Assembly: GCF_001949145.1 (NCBI RefSeq)
Contig: NW_019091558.1
Span: forward strand, 214,286 to 278,285
Direction of reading: 5' to 3'
Source: Acanthaster planci
Taxonomy: Eukaryota; Echinodermata; Asteroidea; Valvatida; Acanthasteridae
DNA: 64,000 nucleotides
Made by a program: the position numbers and the translations under genes. The notes under the pieces are model-generated. The model was not told the DNA's origin. It made no database searches and saw only the letters and a program-made list of their open reading frames with translations. Shown in pieces: positions 23,026 through 35,075 of the stretch. Positions within the stretch are counted from its first letter, which is position 1, and the number at the start of each line of letters is the position of its first letter.

Positions 23026-23228
23026 GGTGAGTCGGTCAGGGGGCGAGTCGGCCATGGGGCAAGTCATTCAAGGGGCTAGTCGGCCAGGGGGTGAGTCAGT
23101 CAGGGGGGCGAGTCAGCCAGGAAGCGAGTTGGTAAGAGGCGAGTCGGTCAGGGGGCGAGTTTACGAGGGGGCGAGTTGGAAAGGGGTGAGTCGGTAAGGG
23201 GCAAGTCGGCCAGGGGGCGAGTTGACCT
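23026..23228. repeat. right terminal array of the foldback-like element
   Basis: Units such as GGCGAGTCGGCCAGGG and GGTGAGTCGGTCAGGG, inverted relative to the left array. The outermost 25 bp match the left end exactly in inverse orientation. Confidence 0.85.
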
Positions 23229-23234
23229 GACACC

Positions 23235-24935
23235 CCTTGATCAGTTAAATGCCATTTATGTGCCTCTAAAAACCATGTCCCTTTCTCTAACATACGTGGA
23301 ACACTGATTAGCCAAGCAAGCTGTGCAGTCTTTACCATGAAAGGTATATCAGTGTACAGTTATGCCATATTTTTATAAATTAAAAAAGCAGCATAATAAG
23401 AAAATGGTAATGAGGGATGTATATTAATGTGGAAGGGATGTCGAAGTAGATGTTATATGCATGGCTTTTGTGACCTTCGAATGATGAAACAACTGTCCAA
23501 CCATTGCCTTATTCTTTCACTAACGGCAACAGTGATACGCTGCACTTTGGATCCCGATTTGTTCTCTGTTAAACCAGCTGTGGTGGGTGCTCACAGGACA
23601 TCTGCGCTGCACATCATGCGTGCACATGCTTCATGCACACCTGTTGTAGGGGCTGAGTGCGAGTCATTAACTCTTTTGTAAAAGGCTGGAAGCTGATTAT
23701 TAGTTCCAAGGGTGTAAGAATAGATGTTAGCTTGGGGGATTTTGTGAATACTGAAGCCGTGAGGACAATGAGAATTTCACACTTCGACCCCCCTCCCATT
23801 AGGGGTTTGCCACTGTGAGATTAGACTGGGCTTGTTTCCCTTATGAAACCTGTAGAGGTCAGCTGATCTTCCCAAACCCAAGCTTTCCCCAGACGAGAGA
23901 CCACTCAGAGCTACCTCGAGGTAAGGGAGCAGGTCCTTTTGGAGGAAATATACCATAATTATGATGACCTAGGGTTTGCAGCATCCATACACAAAATATA
24001 AAATGACTGTAATATGGAAATACATTTCTTATTAATAAATGTCATGAACTTCAAGTCAGCATTTTTTTTAATGATTATGTATTGATGCAAACTGATTTAA
24101 ACTATGATAAAATCCTCATGACGATATTTCAGCTGGAGAATGATGATCAGAGAATGATGATGCAGTCTGTGCAGTCACACAAGGAAAGTTCCACTGATCC
24201 CAAGCAATGGTACCAACAGCAATGTGGACCACACAAATAAGGGAATTTTTAAGGTGGAAAATGGGGAGGGTAATCTTAGCCGTGTTCAAAGTGATTCACA
24301 GGTCTAGAGTGATTGATTGCTATCCAAAAAGTGGAAGTCTTTTGGAAAATAAAATAAGCTTTCCCTTTAGTTTTCCTTGACACCGGTTAGCGTGGTTTCC
24401 ACTACGAAATTTTAAGTAATTGACAGGGTAGGAAAAGTTCTATAGCATGGGAGGACAGTGATGGATGTAAATGAACAAAGATGACAACTCTGTCAGCAAG
24501 TATTGTTGGACACCATCAAAACTAGCAAATATTTACCAAAGATTTCTGGAAGTACTTATTTGTAAACATAAACCTTGAACTGCTTATGTTCATACCATGT
24601 TTATCAAAAATCTCCCATCTGGTATGACTGAATATTCGAATATTCAATCTAATGGAAGGTTGAATATTTATTTGAAAATCAATTAATGAATGAACTCAGC
24701 CCAACATGTACATTTTTTGAGATCTTCCTTTTGTTTGTATACACTGCACAGATTCTCTTTTACTATTTAAGATGTGAGATGGTACATCACCTCTTGGAAC
24801 TAACTATCGTGTAACTGACACTGTATCAGATAATTCCTGGTTCAATCACAACCTTGAGCACTTGAATCCTCATCAGTGTTCTTGCCAACTGAACATTGAT
24901 TCCGTGCAATTAAATCTCTGTGATGTGATGGAAAC
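23235..24935. other. about 1.7 kb without a recognised gene
   Basis: Open frames at 23427-23681 (plus) and 23614-23799 (minus) have no known motif. No RNA gene or further repeat seen. Confidence 0.4.
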
Positions 24936-24938
24936 TTA

Positions 24939-25369
24939 GGGCCAGCGACCATTTAGACCCGGTTTGAAAAGGGCCCCCCCCCCCCCGGTAAGCTTGCCCA
25001 GTTGCAAAAACCCCTTTCATACCGGCCTGGCTACCAGCCTGGGATGCTGGACTGGTTGTTGATCTCCAACTTCTCCATCCTGGGGTCTATTGTCTGCAAG
25101 TACTGGTACATGTAATCTATCTTAGAAGGAACCTGCTTGTGGTTTTTAATCCTTCAGCTCTATACAATGTTTACACTAATCCGCTAAGACCCCTATTCAT
25201 CTGTGCAAGCATGGTGGGGGAAGCCTTTCATCATGGACTTTGAAATGCCAATGTGCAGACAGTCCTTATACTGGCCTGGAGTAGCCTGAATACCGAGCAG
25301 GCATTATACCGGGTGGGCTACCGGGGGGGGGGGGCCCTTTTCAAACCGGGTCTAAATGGTCGCCGTCCC
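24939..25369. mobile_element. Harbinger-like MITE with TTA target duplication
   Basis: The left end (GGGCCAGCGACCATTTAGAC, continuing through CCGGTTTGAAAAGGG into a C run) matches the reverse complement of the right end with two or three differences over the first 12 bases and almost none after. TTA flanks both sides (24936-24938 and 25370-25372); CTTAG would be a 5-bp alternative. Three-base TWA duplications and G-rich termini are typical of PIF/Harbinger. The 431-bp element has no transposase. Long C and G runs lie just inside each inverted repeat. Confidence 0.75.
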
Positions 25370-25372
25370 TTA

Positions 25373-26723
25373 GTGATTCTACGTTCTAATAATTATGTTA
25401 AGTGCATCCCCGTAGAACAGTTTGAACAGTGCAGTCGTCTAGTTTGAAATGAATGTTCAAAATGAATTTGTTTTGTCAGCTTCAATCTAAAATTAATCTT
25501 TCCTTGCCAGATGCTTGAAAGGCTACTCATAGAGGCTTGGTTCTTGGTAACTCAAATAATTATAATTCTTAATTTCAAATCTGTTATTTGAAGTTTTGTG
25601 TGGTCAGTACTGCAGTGAAAAAGAAGCCAACCAGTATCAGGTGTAAATAGGTCACATAAAGATTTTTTGTCAGTCATTACTCCCAGTGCACTTTGTCTTT
25701 TCATGCTAAGATACCGTGTGCATGCTATGCTCCCATTGTGATCAAACAAGTTACAATAAACACAACCAACCCTAATCACAATACTCTTGAGTGTCATGGT
25801 TTGGATTTGATCCCATGGACACCACATTGGCTAAAGTATCTGGCCTTGCTGTGAATTCTCATTTACCAGAAAACCCAAGTTAAGCCAAATGAAGTCAAGT
25901 TTTCAGGTGACACCAGGATTTCGAGCATCTCTCTTAATGGCAACTGCATTGATGGGGGGGGGGAGTTATTGTTAAGTGCCAAACCACTGCTGTGAATAAT
26001 TACTGTCACTGAACTGAACATTTTGTGAGGTATGCCTACAGTTTCTCAACACTCTTTGACTTAACTTCATTAAGTTAATTACTAATGTTGAATATCATTT
26101 TGTAACGTTTTGAAACCACACTTTCCAATATTCACTTAAATTGATGCACAAACACCAAAATTAGTGCAAATCCTGACTCAGTGAAATTGCCCAGGAAACC
26201 CTGGAGCTACAGCAGAGCATGAGTAGAGTGAGTGACCAACACTGTTTACATAGGTAGATCTGGCAGGAAGGGTGGACTGGCCACCTGCAGTGTTCATAGA
26301 TTTAGCTGATAATGTCACCTTCCCTGCTGCCGAGATAAACAATGAAACCTTGGTTGCAGAGGGGACTAGATTTTTAAATGAAAAATTCACCTCGGGGATA
26401 TTGCTAATGTTAAGGACAAAACTAGAAGGATATGACAAAGGTTGTAGTATACAAAACTTGAAATACAAAGATGGATGTCTCTGATTAGGGGACGGTATTC
26501 AGAAAATTAATGTGCACTGCTAAAATACCAAAGGGGGATAGCCATCAATGCTTTAAAATAAAAACTAACGCTCAAATGAGGTAACCAAAATCAAACGAAC
26601 TGAAGACTGTGTGATCTCTCAGTATGGTCTTTATTAATTCAAAAAAGAGAAATAAACTTTAGACAAATTATAAATTCCATTGTAAGTGTTGATTTTTCTC
26701 TTCTTGAAGTTAGCAGATTGCAG
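25373..26723. other. no gene seen; probably an upstream formin intron
   Basis: Open frames at 25552-25827 and 26178-26468 (minus) and 26272-26484 (plus) show no motif. If the formin gene extends to the left, this is intron. I searched upstream by eye for the FH2 block containing GNYMN and did not find it. Confidence 0.4.
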
Positions 26724-26839
26724 GGGGAGAGACAAGACATGCACACTTTTAAAGTATGTTGTTCAGCAGATCTACAAGGAGAGCCCCGAACTTCTTACCT
26801 TTGTAGATGAATTTACACCCATGACTCAACTCTTTGATG
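26724..26839 (+). CDS. formin FH2 domain, exon 1 of 4 seen
   Basis: The exon sits between TTGCAG and GTAAGA and starts and ends in phase 1. Its 38 full codons read GRDKTCTLLKYVVQQIYKES and then PELLTFVDEFTPMTQLFD. The pattern K(G)xDxxxTLLxYxVxxI---PELLxFxDE is the conserved FH2 segment seen as LLHFLV---YP-L--F--EL in formins. FH2 domains dimerise around actin filament barbed ends and drive unbranched filament elongation. The join with the next exon (GAT G / TG TCT) restores Val. Formin subfamily cannot be assigned from this piece. Confidence 0.85.
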
Positions 26840-28581
26840 GTAAGATTTCTGTTATAATTTGAGTAAAAAAAGTAGTGAGACAAAACAGATTAACGATAGA
26901 AATGCATTCTTACTTCCAAATACTAGGAATTAACTGGCGAGTAAAATTATATGACAGTTGTCCCAATTCTAATCCCTTAATACACATATCACGTATGGTG
27001 CTCCAACTCAGCATGCTTGGTTTTTAAATTAAAGCACCGTGTGTTAGTTGCCCTAACAAGGGAGTTGTACTCAAAAAAGTGGATTCAGCTACCTTTTCCT
27101 CACTGTCAAAGATGTAGTAATCACTACAGAAGATAATCAAATTGATTTACCTTGTTTCCTATGTATGCATGTTTGGATCAGTAAACCAATCAAATAAATT
27201 GCCAAGTGACGTGAAAATTGGCAGTTTCTTTAAATAGCAAATACATGAGACAGTTTAATCATTCCTGTTGGTCTGGAGCCAGTCTTAATGGTTGATAAAG
27301 CAGCAGCTGGCTGTGCGCCACCTTGTGCAGTATGTGCTACATGTGCATCTGTGCCATAAAAGGAGATTGTTTATGACTACTTGTGAGAGGAACATACCAT
27401 AACATGGCTGTAGGGATGTTTGAAAAAAAAAAAGAAGTACAACCGTTCAACAAATTGTTATGTAAATGTATAATTGTTTAAAACTTGTTTTGACTTCATG
27501 ACTCAAAAGGTATTTATGAATGGCAATAATATGTGCTTCATTAAATGTTTGTTTGGGAGCAGCTCAGGAGAACAGATGCTGATAATATGCCCTCTCATTG
27601 AATGTCCCTCATCCTGGACTTGGCATTATCAGCGTTTCTTCTCCTGATCTATTAAGATTGGCTAAGCACATACTTATTATTATTCAGATACAGCATTTTT
27701 GTTATGGTATTGGACAAATTATGCAACCACTACATGTCTTTGAGCCTCAAAAAATACAAATGCTGTTGCACTTCCCAATTGACACAAGCTTTATAATGCT
27801 GACAATAAAATAAGCAGTTCTCAGCACAAGCAATTAGCAGATTATCTGATTCTTTGTTCACATGACAAATTCTAAACGCGATGTTCCCTTTTGCACGATG
27901 TAAAGCTTTGCTGTGATTTATATTAGTGGCACAATTCCTGAGAAGTCGTGTGAATGGAATATTTTTTACTATAACCGTACCCAGTGCTTCAATGCCAGAT
28001 GTAATTGATACTGCACTTTGAAGATTTAATATTAATTTTGAATAAACATTTTGATATGTCTCTTCCTAATTTTACTCTATTATAGTATCCTTGTATGAAC
28101 GCTTACATGCGTGGTGGACAAAAATATGAAATATGTACTCAACTAAGCCCTATGTACATTGTATTCTATGAGTACAACCACCATATTTTGTTTCAGGCAT
28201 TTATTATTTTCAAGGGACTGTCACATGTGCCACGTTGCTTGTGTGTGACTAGTTACAACTGCCCAAAAGGTTTATTATCACTCATTTAATTTTCTGCTTG
28301 CCAAAAGGCTGGGATTTGTTTATCTTTAAATACCTGTGCATATTCACTCACACACCTCCTGCTCAGCTACTTGGTCGCACATCACTGGAAGTTGGACATT
28401 ATCCCAAAGTCATTGACAGCGGCAGAGTAGGGGTACAGAAATAGCATTGTGTTGTCCTCAAAACAAGCAATTTTTATCTCACTTATTCATAACTCCTTAA
28501 AGAGTGCATATGAGAACAAGGAATGACTTTATTCACCTTCACACTGATGGTTTCATTGTTACACTTTTGTGTCTAATATAG
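26840..28581 (+). other. formin intron, 1.74 kb
   Basis: Begins GTAAGA and ends ATATAG. No recognised element or embedded gene. Small open frames at 27598-27813 and 28095-28289 are not gene-like. Confidence 0.7.
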
Positions 28582-28614
28582 TGTCTGTCAAGGCACTGGA
28601 AGCTGAAGTTGAAG
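28582..28614 (+). CDS. formin FH2 domain, exon 2 of 4 seen (33-bp micro-exon)
   Basis: Only 33 bp between ATATAG and GTAAGT, phase 1 on both sides. With its neighbours it reads (V)SVKALEAEVE. This follows the previous exon exactly as in the FH2 family, where a -VSLEALxxEV- helix follows the F--EL segment. It is too short to detect alone; phase agreement with both neighbours and the family pattern support it. Confidence 0.8.
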
Positions 28615-29679
28615 GTAAGTAGAACATTTCACTGTTTTTGCTCATCAGTGTTTGGAATTATTATCTTAAGTGAGGATAAAATCAGGCCACAATATGTACA
28701 CTTGCTGGTTATTTACTCCCCAAAATTAGATAAATAATAAAATAGGAGAAAAAGGATGGAGAAGAAAAAAAGGAGGATGTTTCCCAATTGATCCTAATAT
28801 TTTGGTGCGACCCTAACATTTTTATCTGCAAGTTCGAAAAACAAATAAATTAACAGTTTAGTAATTATGTGTTAATTACGTGTCATACAAAGAAACGAAC
28901 TTCAAATGAGCTTCAAGCATTGACTAACAAATTTGAGTGCTCAATATGCTGATCACATTGTACACTAATTCAGTGCTCTCACTAGAGTTTACTTTTGACA
29001 ACTGCATGGGTGAAAGTAGCAGAGGTAGTCTCTACATCGTGGTTTGGACTGCGGTTGAGGACAAGTCTATGATATCACAGTGTGATATCCAATGTTGAGG
29101 GTAATACATGTTTGCAATTTTATCACTTAATTATGTAAAAATTCTTGGCCAATGAGAAGGGCAGGCATGCAAGTTTTCCTCATATCAGCTAATTTCCTTG
29201 TTTGTCACTTCACACTCATGCAATTGAAAATTGAAAAGTTTTGTACAAAGTCTTGTAAAGGTTGGAATTTTCTCGGTTAGTGTCAATGTAAATCTTATAT
29301 AAATATTACGTGTGTTATGATACAGATATGGGTGCACATACAGTTGCCAAATCATGTCAGATGTTTTAAGCATTCTGTATCAATTACAAGTGGGTATTCA
29401 AATTCTGCACAACATAAAAAGTAGCAGTTAACAAGTAAATGTAGTCTCATCACAAAAATTTGACTGAAGTCCATAAACATGCTACTTTGATGCTTTAGGA
29501 GAGTAAATGCTGTGCAGTGAACTGCAGATACAACTTTCACAACTTTCCCACCGACGTTTCCATAAGCCGACACAAAGCCAGCTTCAGAGTACTGCTTAAG
29601 TGATTCAGATACTTAAAGTATTTCAGTGGGACTTAGTGTTTTATCTGAAATCAGCCTAATTGGATGATTAGGATGATTA

Positions 29680-31140
29680 GAGGTCTGTGTACATTCTGTT
29701 CATTTGTTTTTTGATTTGAAAACAAAAATCAAATAAAAAGAAGTATTCCATTTTGTGATTTGAAAACGAAAAATAAAAACAACATTCCTTTTTCATTTTT
29801 CAATGAGAAAAAGAAAACCAAGGAAAAAGACAAAGAAGTAATTTTTGTTTATGTTGAAAATGAAAAACAAAAAACAAAGGTTATCTTGTTTTAAATTACA
29901 TTAATTCAATCATCTTAATTTCATTTGCCTGCACACGTCTATTCAAGTAGGATTCAGGGATGTCTTTAAGCACTTCTCAGGATGACTGCAAAAAGTTCCT
30001 TGTGAGCTACTCACATAGATGTTTCTTACATTACAAAATAAAAATGGAGCTGTGTTTCTTCTTCAAAAAGTGGATGAATACAGAAAGATAATTTTGATTT
30101 GCACATTGAAAAAGGAGAAAGGTGATTGTCCTTTTTTAATTTTTAAATCAAAGATGAGAAACGTAACAACAAAAAAAGATAGGACTTCTTTGTCTTTCTC
30201 ATTCTCTTTTTTTTTAATCCAAAATGAAGAATGACTTTTTGTTCTAATCGAAAAATGGAAAACAACCTGTGTTTAGTTGTGTGATATTCATTTTAATTTG
30301 AAAAGTGAATGAACGAAATGTACACATACCCATTGGTCTCTGTACAGTCCCGTGTAGGTGTCATTCATTTGTTTTTTCGATTTGAAAATGAATATCAAAC
30401 AACTCGTTTTCTGTTTTTTTTATTTGAAAACAAAAAATGAGGCAGAAATGCAAATTTTTTTTTCTTGTTTTTCTGTTGAAAACGAAAACTGAAAGTAATT
30501 TTGTTTTAAGTTTTAATCCCAATTTTTTTTGACAGCACACATAATTTTGAGGAGGTGTCACAAACACCTCAGAACAATTCTCAAGATGAAAGTTGCCTTT
30601 GTTACTTCTAAAGTAAAAGGAGCAACTCTTAAGGAAATTTCTCACATGCTCAAATTCCTTGTATTCCTCTAGTTCAGCCATGATTGATTTGATTGGTTAT
30701 GAGACGTTTCTTACATTACACAATGAAAAATGGATCTGTTTTTCATTCTTACATGATGAAACAATAGATTATGCTGTTGTTCATTTTCACAGTGAAAAAC
30801 AAAAAAGAACATGGTTATGAATGAAAGACAAGAAACAACTTTTTACTCTGTTTTCATTGTTTTCTTTCAAAACGAAAAACAAGTCTTCTTGATTTTCAGT
30901 TATTGTTTTTAAATTGGAAAGCAGAAGACGACTTGTTTTTGTTTGTTTGTTTATTTCTGTGTGGAAATTAAAAAGATAAATAAATAAAAATCAAATAAAA
31001 AATACAGGTTATCGTTGCTTCTGAAGTAAAAGGAGGAGCAGCCCACTAAGAAATTTTTGCATTCTGAAAGGCAACTTTCATGTTTAGAGTGCTCAGAGAC
31101 GTCTGTGATGCTTCTCCGAAGTTACTTCTGCAGTCAAACT
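29680..31140. repeat. A/T-rich block with two degenerate copies of about 650 bp
   Basis: Two similar segments start near 29683 and 30336 (each with GTCT-TGTACA, then CATTCATTTGTTTTTTCGAT or close). They share landmarks such as GAnnTTTCTTACATTACA (near 30018 and 30703). The block is full of GAAAACGAAAAACAAAAA-type runs and their complements. A motif at 30541-30650 (GATGAAAGTTGCCTTT) reappears inverted at about 31065-31082. Open frames are low-complexity and not called. Confidence 0.5.
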
Positions 31141-31144
31141 AAAG

Positions 31145-32480
31145 TGAGTTTAGATAAGTCTCGAAGGTTTGCATGGTGTAGAGGTATAACAGAAAGTACG
31201 TTTGCAGTAGCACGATGGACGTATCTCTTTTGTGAGTATTTGCGGGTCTTGGGGTCTTGCTTGTCCTTGTGACACTGGAGAGCTGCTTGGATCTTGTTGG
31301 GGGTGGTATGGAAGACTTTGATGTCATGGTGTAGAAGGATGCGCTGGATCCGGTGGGAGGTATTACCTATGTATGGGAAGGTGACAGAACTAATGTGCCG
31401 AATGGGTTGACCTTGGGTATAGGAGACCTGCTGGTCTGGAGGGGGTCTAGGGTCTTGGGTCTTGATCTGTCTTGACTTGAACCTGTTCTGCTGTAGTGCT
31501 GTGGAGATGTGATGGAGTTGCGGTTGCAGGTGGTCTTGGTCACAGATGTTGCATGCTTTGACGCATAAGGGTTCTGTTGACGGAGGCCTTGATGCTGGGG
31601 TGTTGGAATGACCGGTTGTTCAGGTAGCAGTCGGTGTGTGTTGGCTTCATGTACACTGTGCGGGATAGGGTGCCATCTTGTAGTCTTGAAACCTCGACAT
31701 CCAAGAATGCAATGCGTCCGTCTTTTTCCTTCTCCATGGTGAACTGGATGCTGTTGTGTTGGCTGTTGAGGGGTTGAAGGAACAACTGGAGGTCTTGTGG
31801 GCTGTGTGGCCAGACGATGAAAGTGTCGTCCACATACCGGATCCATACGCTGGGCTTAAGGTCTGCAGAGAAGAGGGCTGTCTGCTCAAATTCTTCCATG
31901 AACAGGTCTACCAGAACCAGGGATAGAGGTGATCCCATGGAGGTTCCGGAAGACTGCTCAAAGAAGTTGTCTCTCCACTGGAAGCAAGAAGATGATACGC
32001 AGCTGATCAGGAGATCGTCGATTTGATGTGGTGTGAGGTTGGTCCGGTCGCTGAGTGAGGGATCTTGAAGTAACCTATCCTTGGCGATGGTGCATGCTTC
32101 AGGTGTGGGCACATTAGTGAAGAGAGAGACCACATCGAAGCTGACCATTATGTCTGTGGGGCGTGGAGACAACCCGTCGATGAACTGGGCGAACTGGTCC
32201 GAGTTCTTGATATGATGTTGGGTGTTGCCAACCAGAGGGTGAAGGATCTTGGTGAGGTGCCTGGCGGTGTTGTAGGTGGGGCCACCTTGAGAAGCTACGA
32301 TGGGTCGGAGTGGGATACTGGGCTTTTGTATCTTGGGCTGGCCGAAGAATCTTGGACATCTTGTACTGGAGGGTCGAAGCTGTTGGTATAGGGCCATGGA
32401 GATGCTGTCTGACCGTTGGAGGGCTAGAAGCTTAGCCTGGAATCTCTTTTGGATGGAAAGTATGGGGTTCTTGTGAAGGG
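31145..32480 (-). pseudogene. Penelope-like element reverse transcriptase
   Basis: A long minus frame (32397 to 31540) and its extensions carry Penelope-like RT blocks in order: KRFQAKLLALQRS upstream, GQPKIQKPSIPLRPIVASQG, VSFDVVSLFTNVP (motif A), EQSSGTSMGSPLS (motif B), WIRYVDDTFIVWP (YVDD at 31825-31836), FLDVEVSR and YMKPTHTDCYLN. Further on, in another frame, VTFPYIGNTSHRIQRILLHH and KDKQDPKTRKYS match the connector that normally leads to the GIY-YIG endonuclease. That endonuclease is not found, so the element ends early. Motif residues of the RT are intact, but stops and frameshifts follow. It lies antisense in a formin intron. Confidence 0.85.
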
Positions 32481-34555
32481 GCCGGGGAGAGTGAGTAGGG
32501 GTGCACTATTGGGGATCAAGAATTTAGGGAATGGAAGTAATGGACTAGGAAATAATGCATATGTGTTGGTAATTTGGTAGGTATACAGTAGTAGACTCAA
32601 CCCACATTAAGTGGGGGGAGACTCTCTGGGCTTACATAGCTTTACCTTGTAGACACGTTCTGGCGGCCAGACACACTTGGGCTGGCAACCGTGGCCCAGC
32701 AAATGCAGCCCGGCAGCCGCTGCATAGTTGTATGGTCCAATGGGGGTGAAGTGGTCAATTTTGGCCGCAAAGTTACTTGACCTCCTTCTGATTAGGAAGT
32801 ACCGTATACAGGCCCGTACCAAATATAGTTGTTCACTGGTTACATTCAACTGGAAGATCAATTTCTACTCTCCTGCAATTTTCATAAGATGTTGACAATG
32901 ACTGCCTCCCAAGATCTGTCTGTTTGCCCCAAAGGAGTATGATTGGGACTTTTCACTTGCTACATGCAGTTTGTCTTATTGAGGTTTCTTTGAAGATTGT
33001 TCAGTCTCACTATATAGACTGAATTTCAGTCTTCCCACCAATCCGACTTGAGGAAACCATCACCAGGAGCTGGTAATCTGTGACCAAGGGTAAAACGTGA
33101 CAAATCTTTACTAACCGATCTTAAAAGAATATGACTATCTTCTGTTACTGGTTTACCCTACTATATCTAGATGAAACTAATCCAGGTCTCATCTGCCTAT
33201 ATGTGTTAAAATAACTTATGAGTCTAGTTAATGTCAAGTCATGCCTACATGGCCTTCAACTCTTCAGGAAAGATATATTTGCTTATCAATTCACGGAGCG
33301 CCTCTAAGCTGAAGTCATATACATTGACTGTATATGTGAATTCTACCACACCGACATGCACCTCCACAACTTGTAGATGTAATCCCTTCTTTTGTGTAGG
33401 ACCCACACACACTCTTCGATCTCCTCAGACTCATCGGTGGGAACTTATAGCAACTGTATCTCATGTGGACGTATTCAGTTCTGCAGTAAATCATGTGCTT
33501 CCTGCTTTGGAGGCTGACCATAGCGACTCTGTGTAATGGGGGTGGGGGGGCCTGAGACCCTTGATTGCTGGCAGACTGAAAAGGGGAGAACACAGACAAG
33601 GTGGTTGGAATAGGTAATGGATGGTACAGTACTGAAGCATGTTCAACACAAATCCTCATCAACAAAAGAACTTAAACTAAGAATCATTGCTACAGAGGTA
33701 AACAAAGCATAAAGTGAACAAATAAAGTAAAACAAAAGTATATGTAAAAATTCTTGTACACAAAAAGTGAACTTCATCTGTCACTAGAATCCAAACATAA
33801 ACCTGATAGATAAAAACATTAGACCCTCTAGGCTCTAAACGCTGGTGAGACTCCAACTTCCCCAAATTAACCACGTTCAACTTTACCAATTTTCTACATC
33901 AAGTCATAAGAATCGGCCTGTACAAACGCACACACTGATTTGACACATATGCAACAGTGCCCCTTGAGTACTTCACATCTTACACATTTCTCCTTATAAT
34001 TGGCAAATAAAGCTGAAATTGTCAAGGATAAAGCTAACCATTGGTGTAACAAAGATGTAGCATAAATCTGTGCCGAGGACTTAGGGAATGGGGGTTGACT
34101 TCCGTAAACAAAATTGTATGGCAATGGAAATTAGAAAAGTAGGAGGGGGTATGTGCTGGAAACCGTAGTATACTAGGAGGCACTGTTCATAACACAGATG
34201 TACATTTTCAGTATAAACAAATCTGGGAAAAAAATTAAAAGCCATCATTGTGGGGCCATCCTGTTCACGTGCAGGTTGTATGCTTATGTTTCATTCCTGG
34301 CCGTGTTGTGACTAGCCAAAGTGTGCATGAGTGCAATGGCCCAACAGAAATAGCATCTCATCAGATTTGTCTACATTTTCATTAACCTTACATCTAATTT
34401 TTTTAAGCTTTTGTACTTTTCATCCCTTTTTCAGTCTTATTACATACAGTTTGGTTGTTTGGAAGAATAATTATATTTATATGGTGCACTTGCTATACAC
34501 ATATACTCAACTGGACATCACAAAACCCATTACTTGCCAAGACTCAGTACACAGT
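32481..34555. other. intronic sequence, no gene seen
   Basis: Open frames at 32607-32861 (minus), 33231-33536 (plus), 33315-33665 (minus) and others lack known motifs. No RNA gene seen. Confidence 0.4.
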
Positions 34556-35075
34556 GCAGTGTTAGGAAAAGCTTCCATGAAAAGACATGTTTTTAAAAAA
34601 AAAAAAGATTAACTTACATCTACAAATTTTGCAGTTCGAGAAATACCTGTAAATTAATGTGTGCAGGTGTGGCATACATAGTGTGGACCTCTACACAAAA
34701 GAAGTCCACACAATGTAGGGTGTGATCGCGTAGTGTGGACTCGTACACACAATGTTTCCCCCTCGCTGAAAAACAGTTTCAGAGGCATTTAGGAGTCAAG
34801 GCTATCTGTGGCAAAATGAAGAGGAACAGTCCAGGAAATCATCGTCAATAATCCAGCTCGAAGGAGTTATCCTAATTGGAGAAAAAGGAGCATTTTCCTC
34901 AAGTTTCCTTAACCACAGGAGAACAAAGGAATGTCCACACTTTGTACGTAAAACAGGTATGGGTGTATATGCAGTGTTAGGAAAAGCTTCCATGAAAAGA
35001 CACATTTTAACAAAGTTTAAAATACATCACCAAATTTTGAAGTTTAAAAAATACCTCAAATTCACCTTATTTTCT
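34556..35075. repeat. direct repeat pair of about 105 bp, 415 bp apart
   Basis: GCAGTGTTAGGAAAAGCTTC and the next 12 bases are identical at 34556-34587 and 34971-35002, and similarity continues for about 70 bp more (AAATTTTG-AGTT, AAATACCT). The spacer holds short inverted TAGTGTGGAC/GTCCACAC motifs at 34680-34745. It may be a small tandem duplication or a solo element with terminal repeats. Confidence 0.6.

Larger units (their letters stand above)
21711..23228. mobile_element. foldback-like element with inverted arrays of a 16-bp repeat
   Basis: The outer ends form a perfect 25-bp inverted repeat (21711-21735 and 23204-23228), beginning AGGTCAACTCGCCCCC on the left. Inside each end is an array of about a dozen 15-16-bp units of the type ACTCGCCCCCTAGCCG, C-rich on the left (21715-21902) and G-rich on the right (23026-23228). 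The 1.1-kb interior has no recognised gene. This arrangement, tandem repeats making up the terminal inverted repeats, is that of foldback elements. No target duplication is obvious. Confidence 0.75.

Noticed and set aside
30361-30681. Minus-strand frame (MAELEEYKEFEHVRNFLKSC)
   Set aside because: The first part looks protein-like, but the rest is Lys/Asn-rich low complexity from the A-rich repeat, and its duplicate nearby does not keep the frame.
33231-33665. Frames of 101 and 116 codons on opposite strands
   Set aside because: They overlap each other antisense, show no motif and have no splice or start context that supports either.
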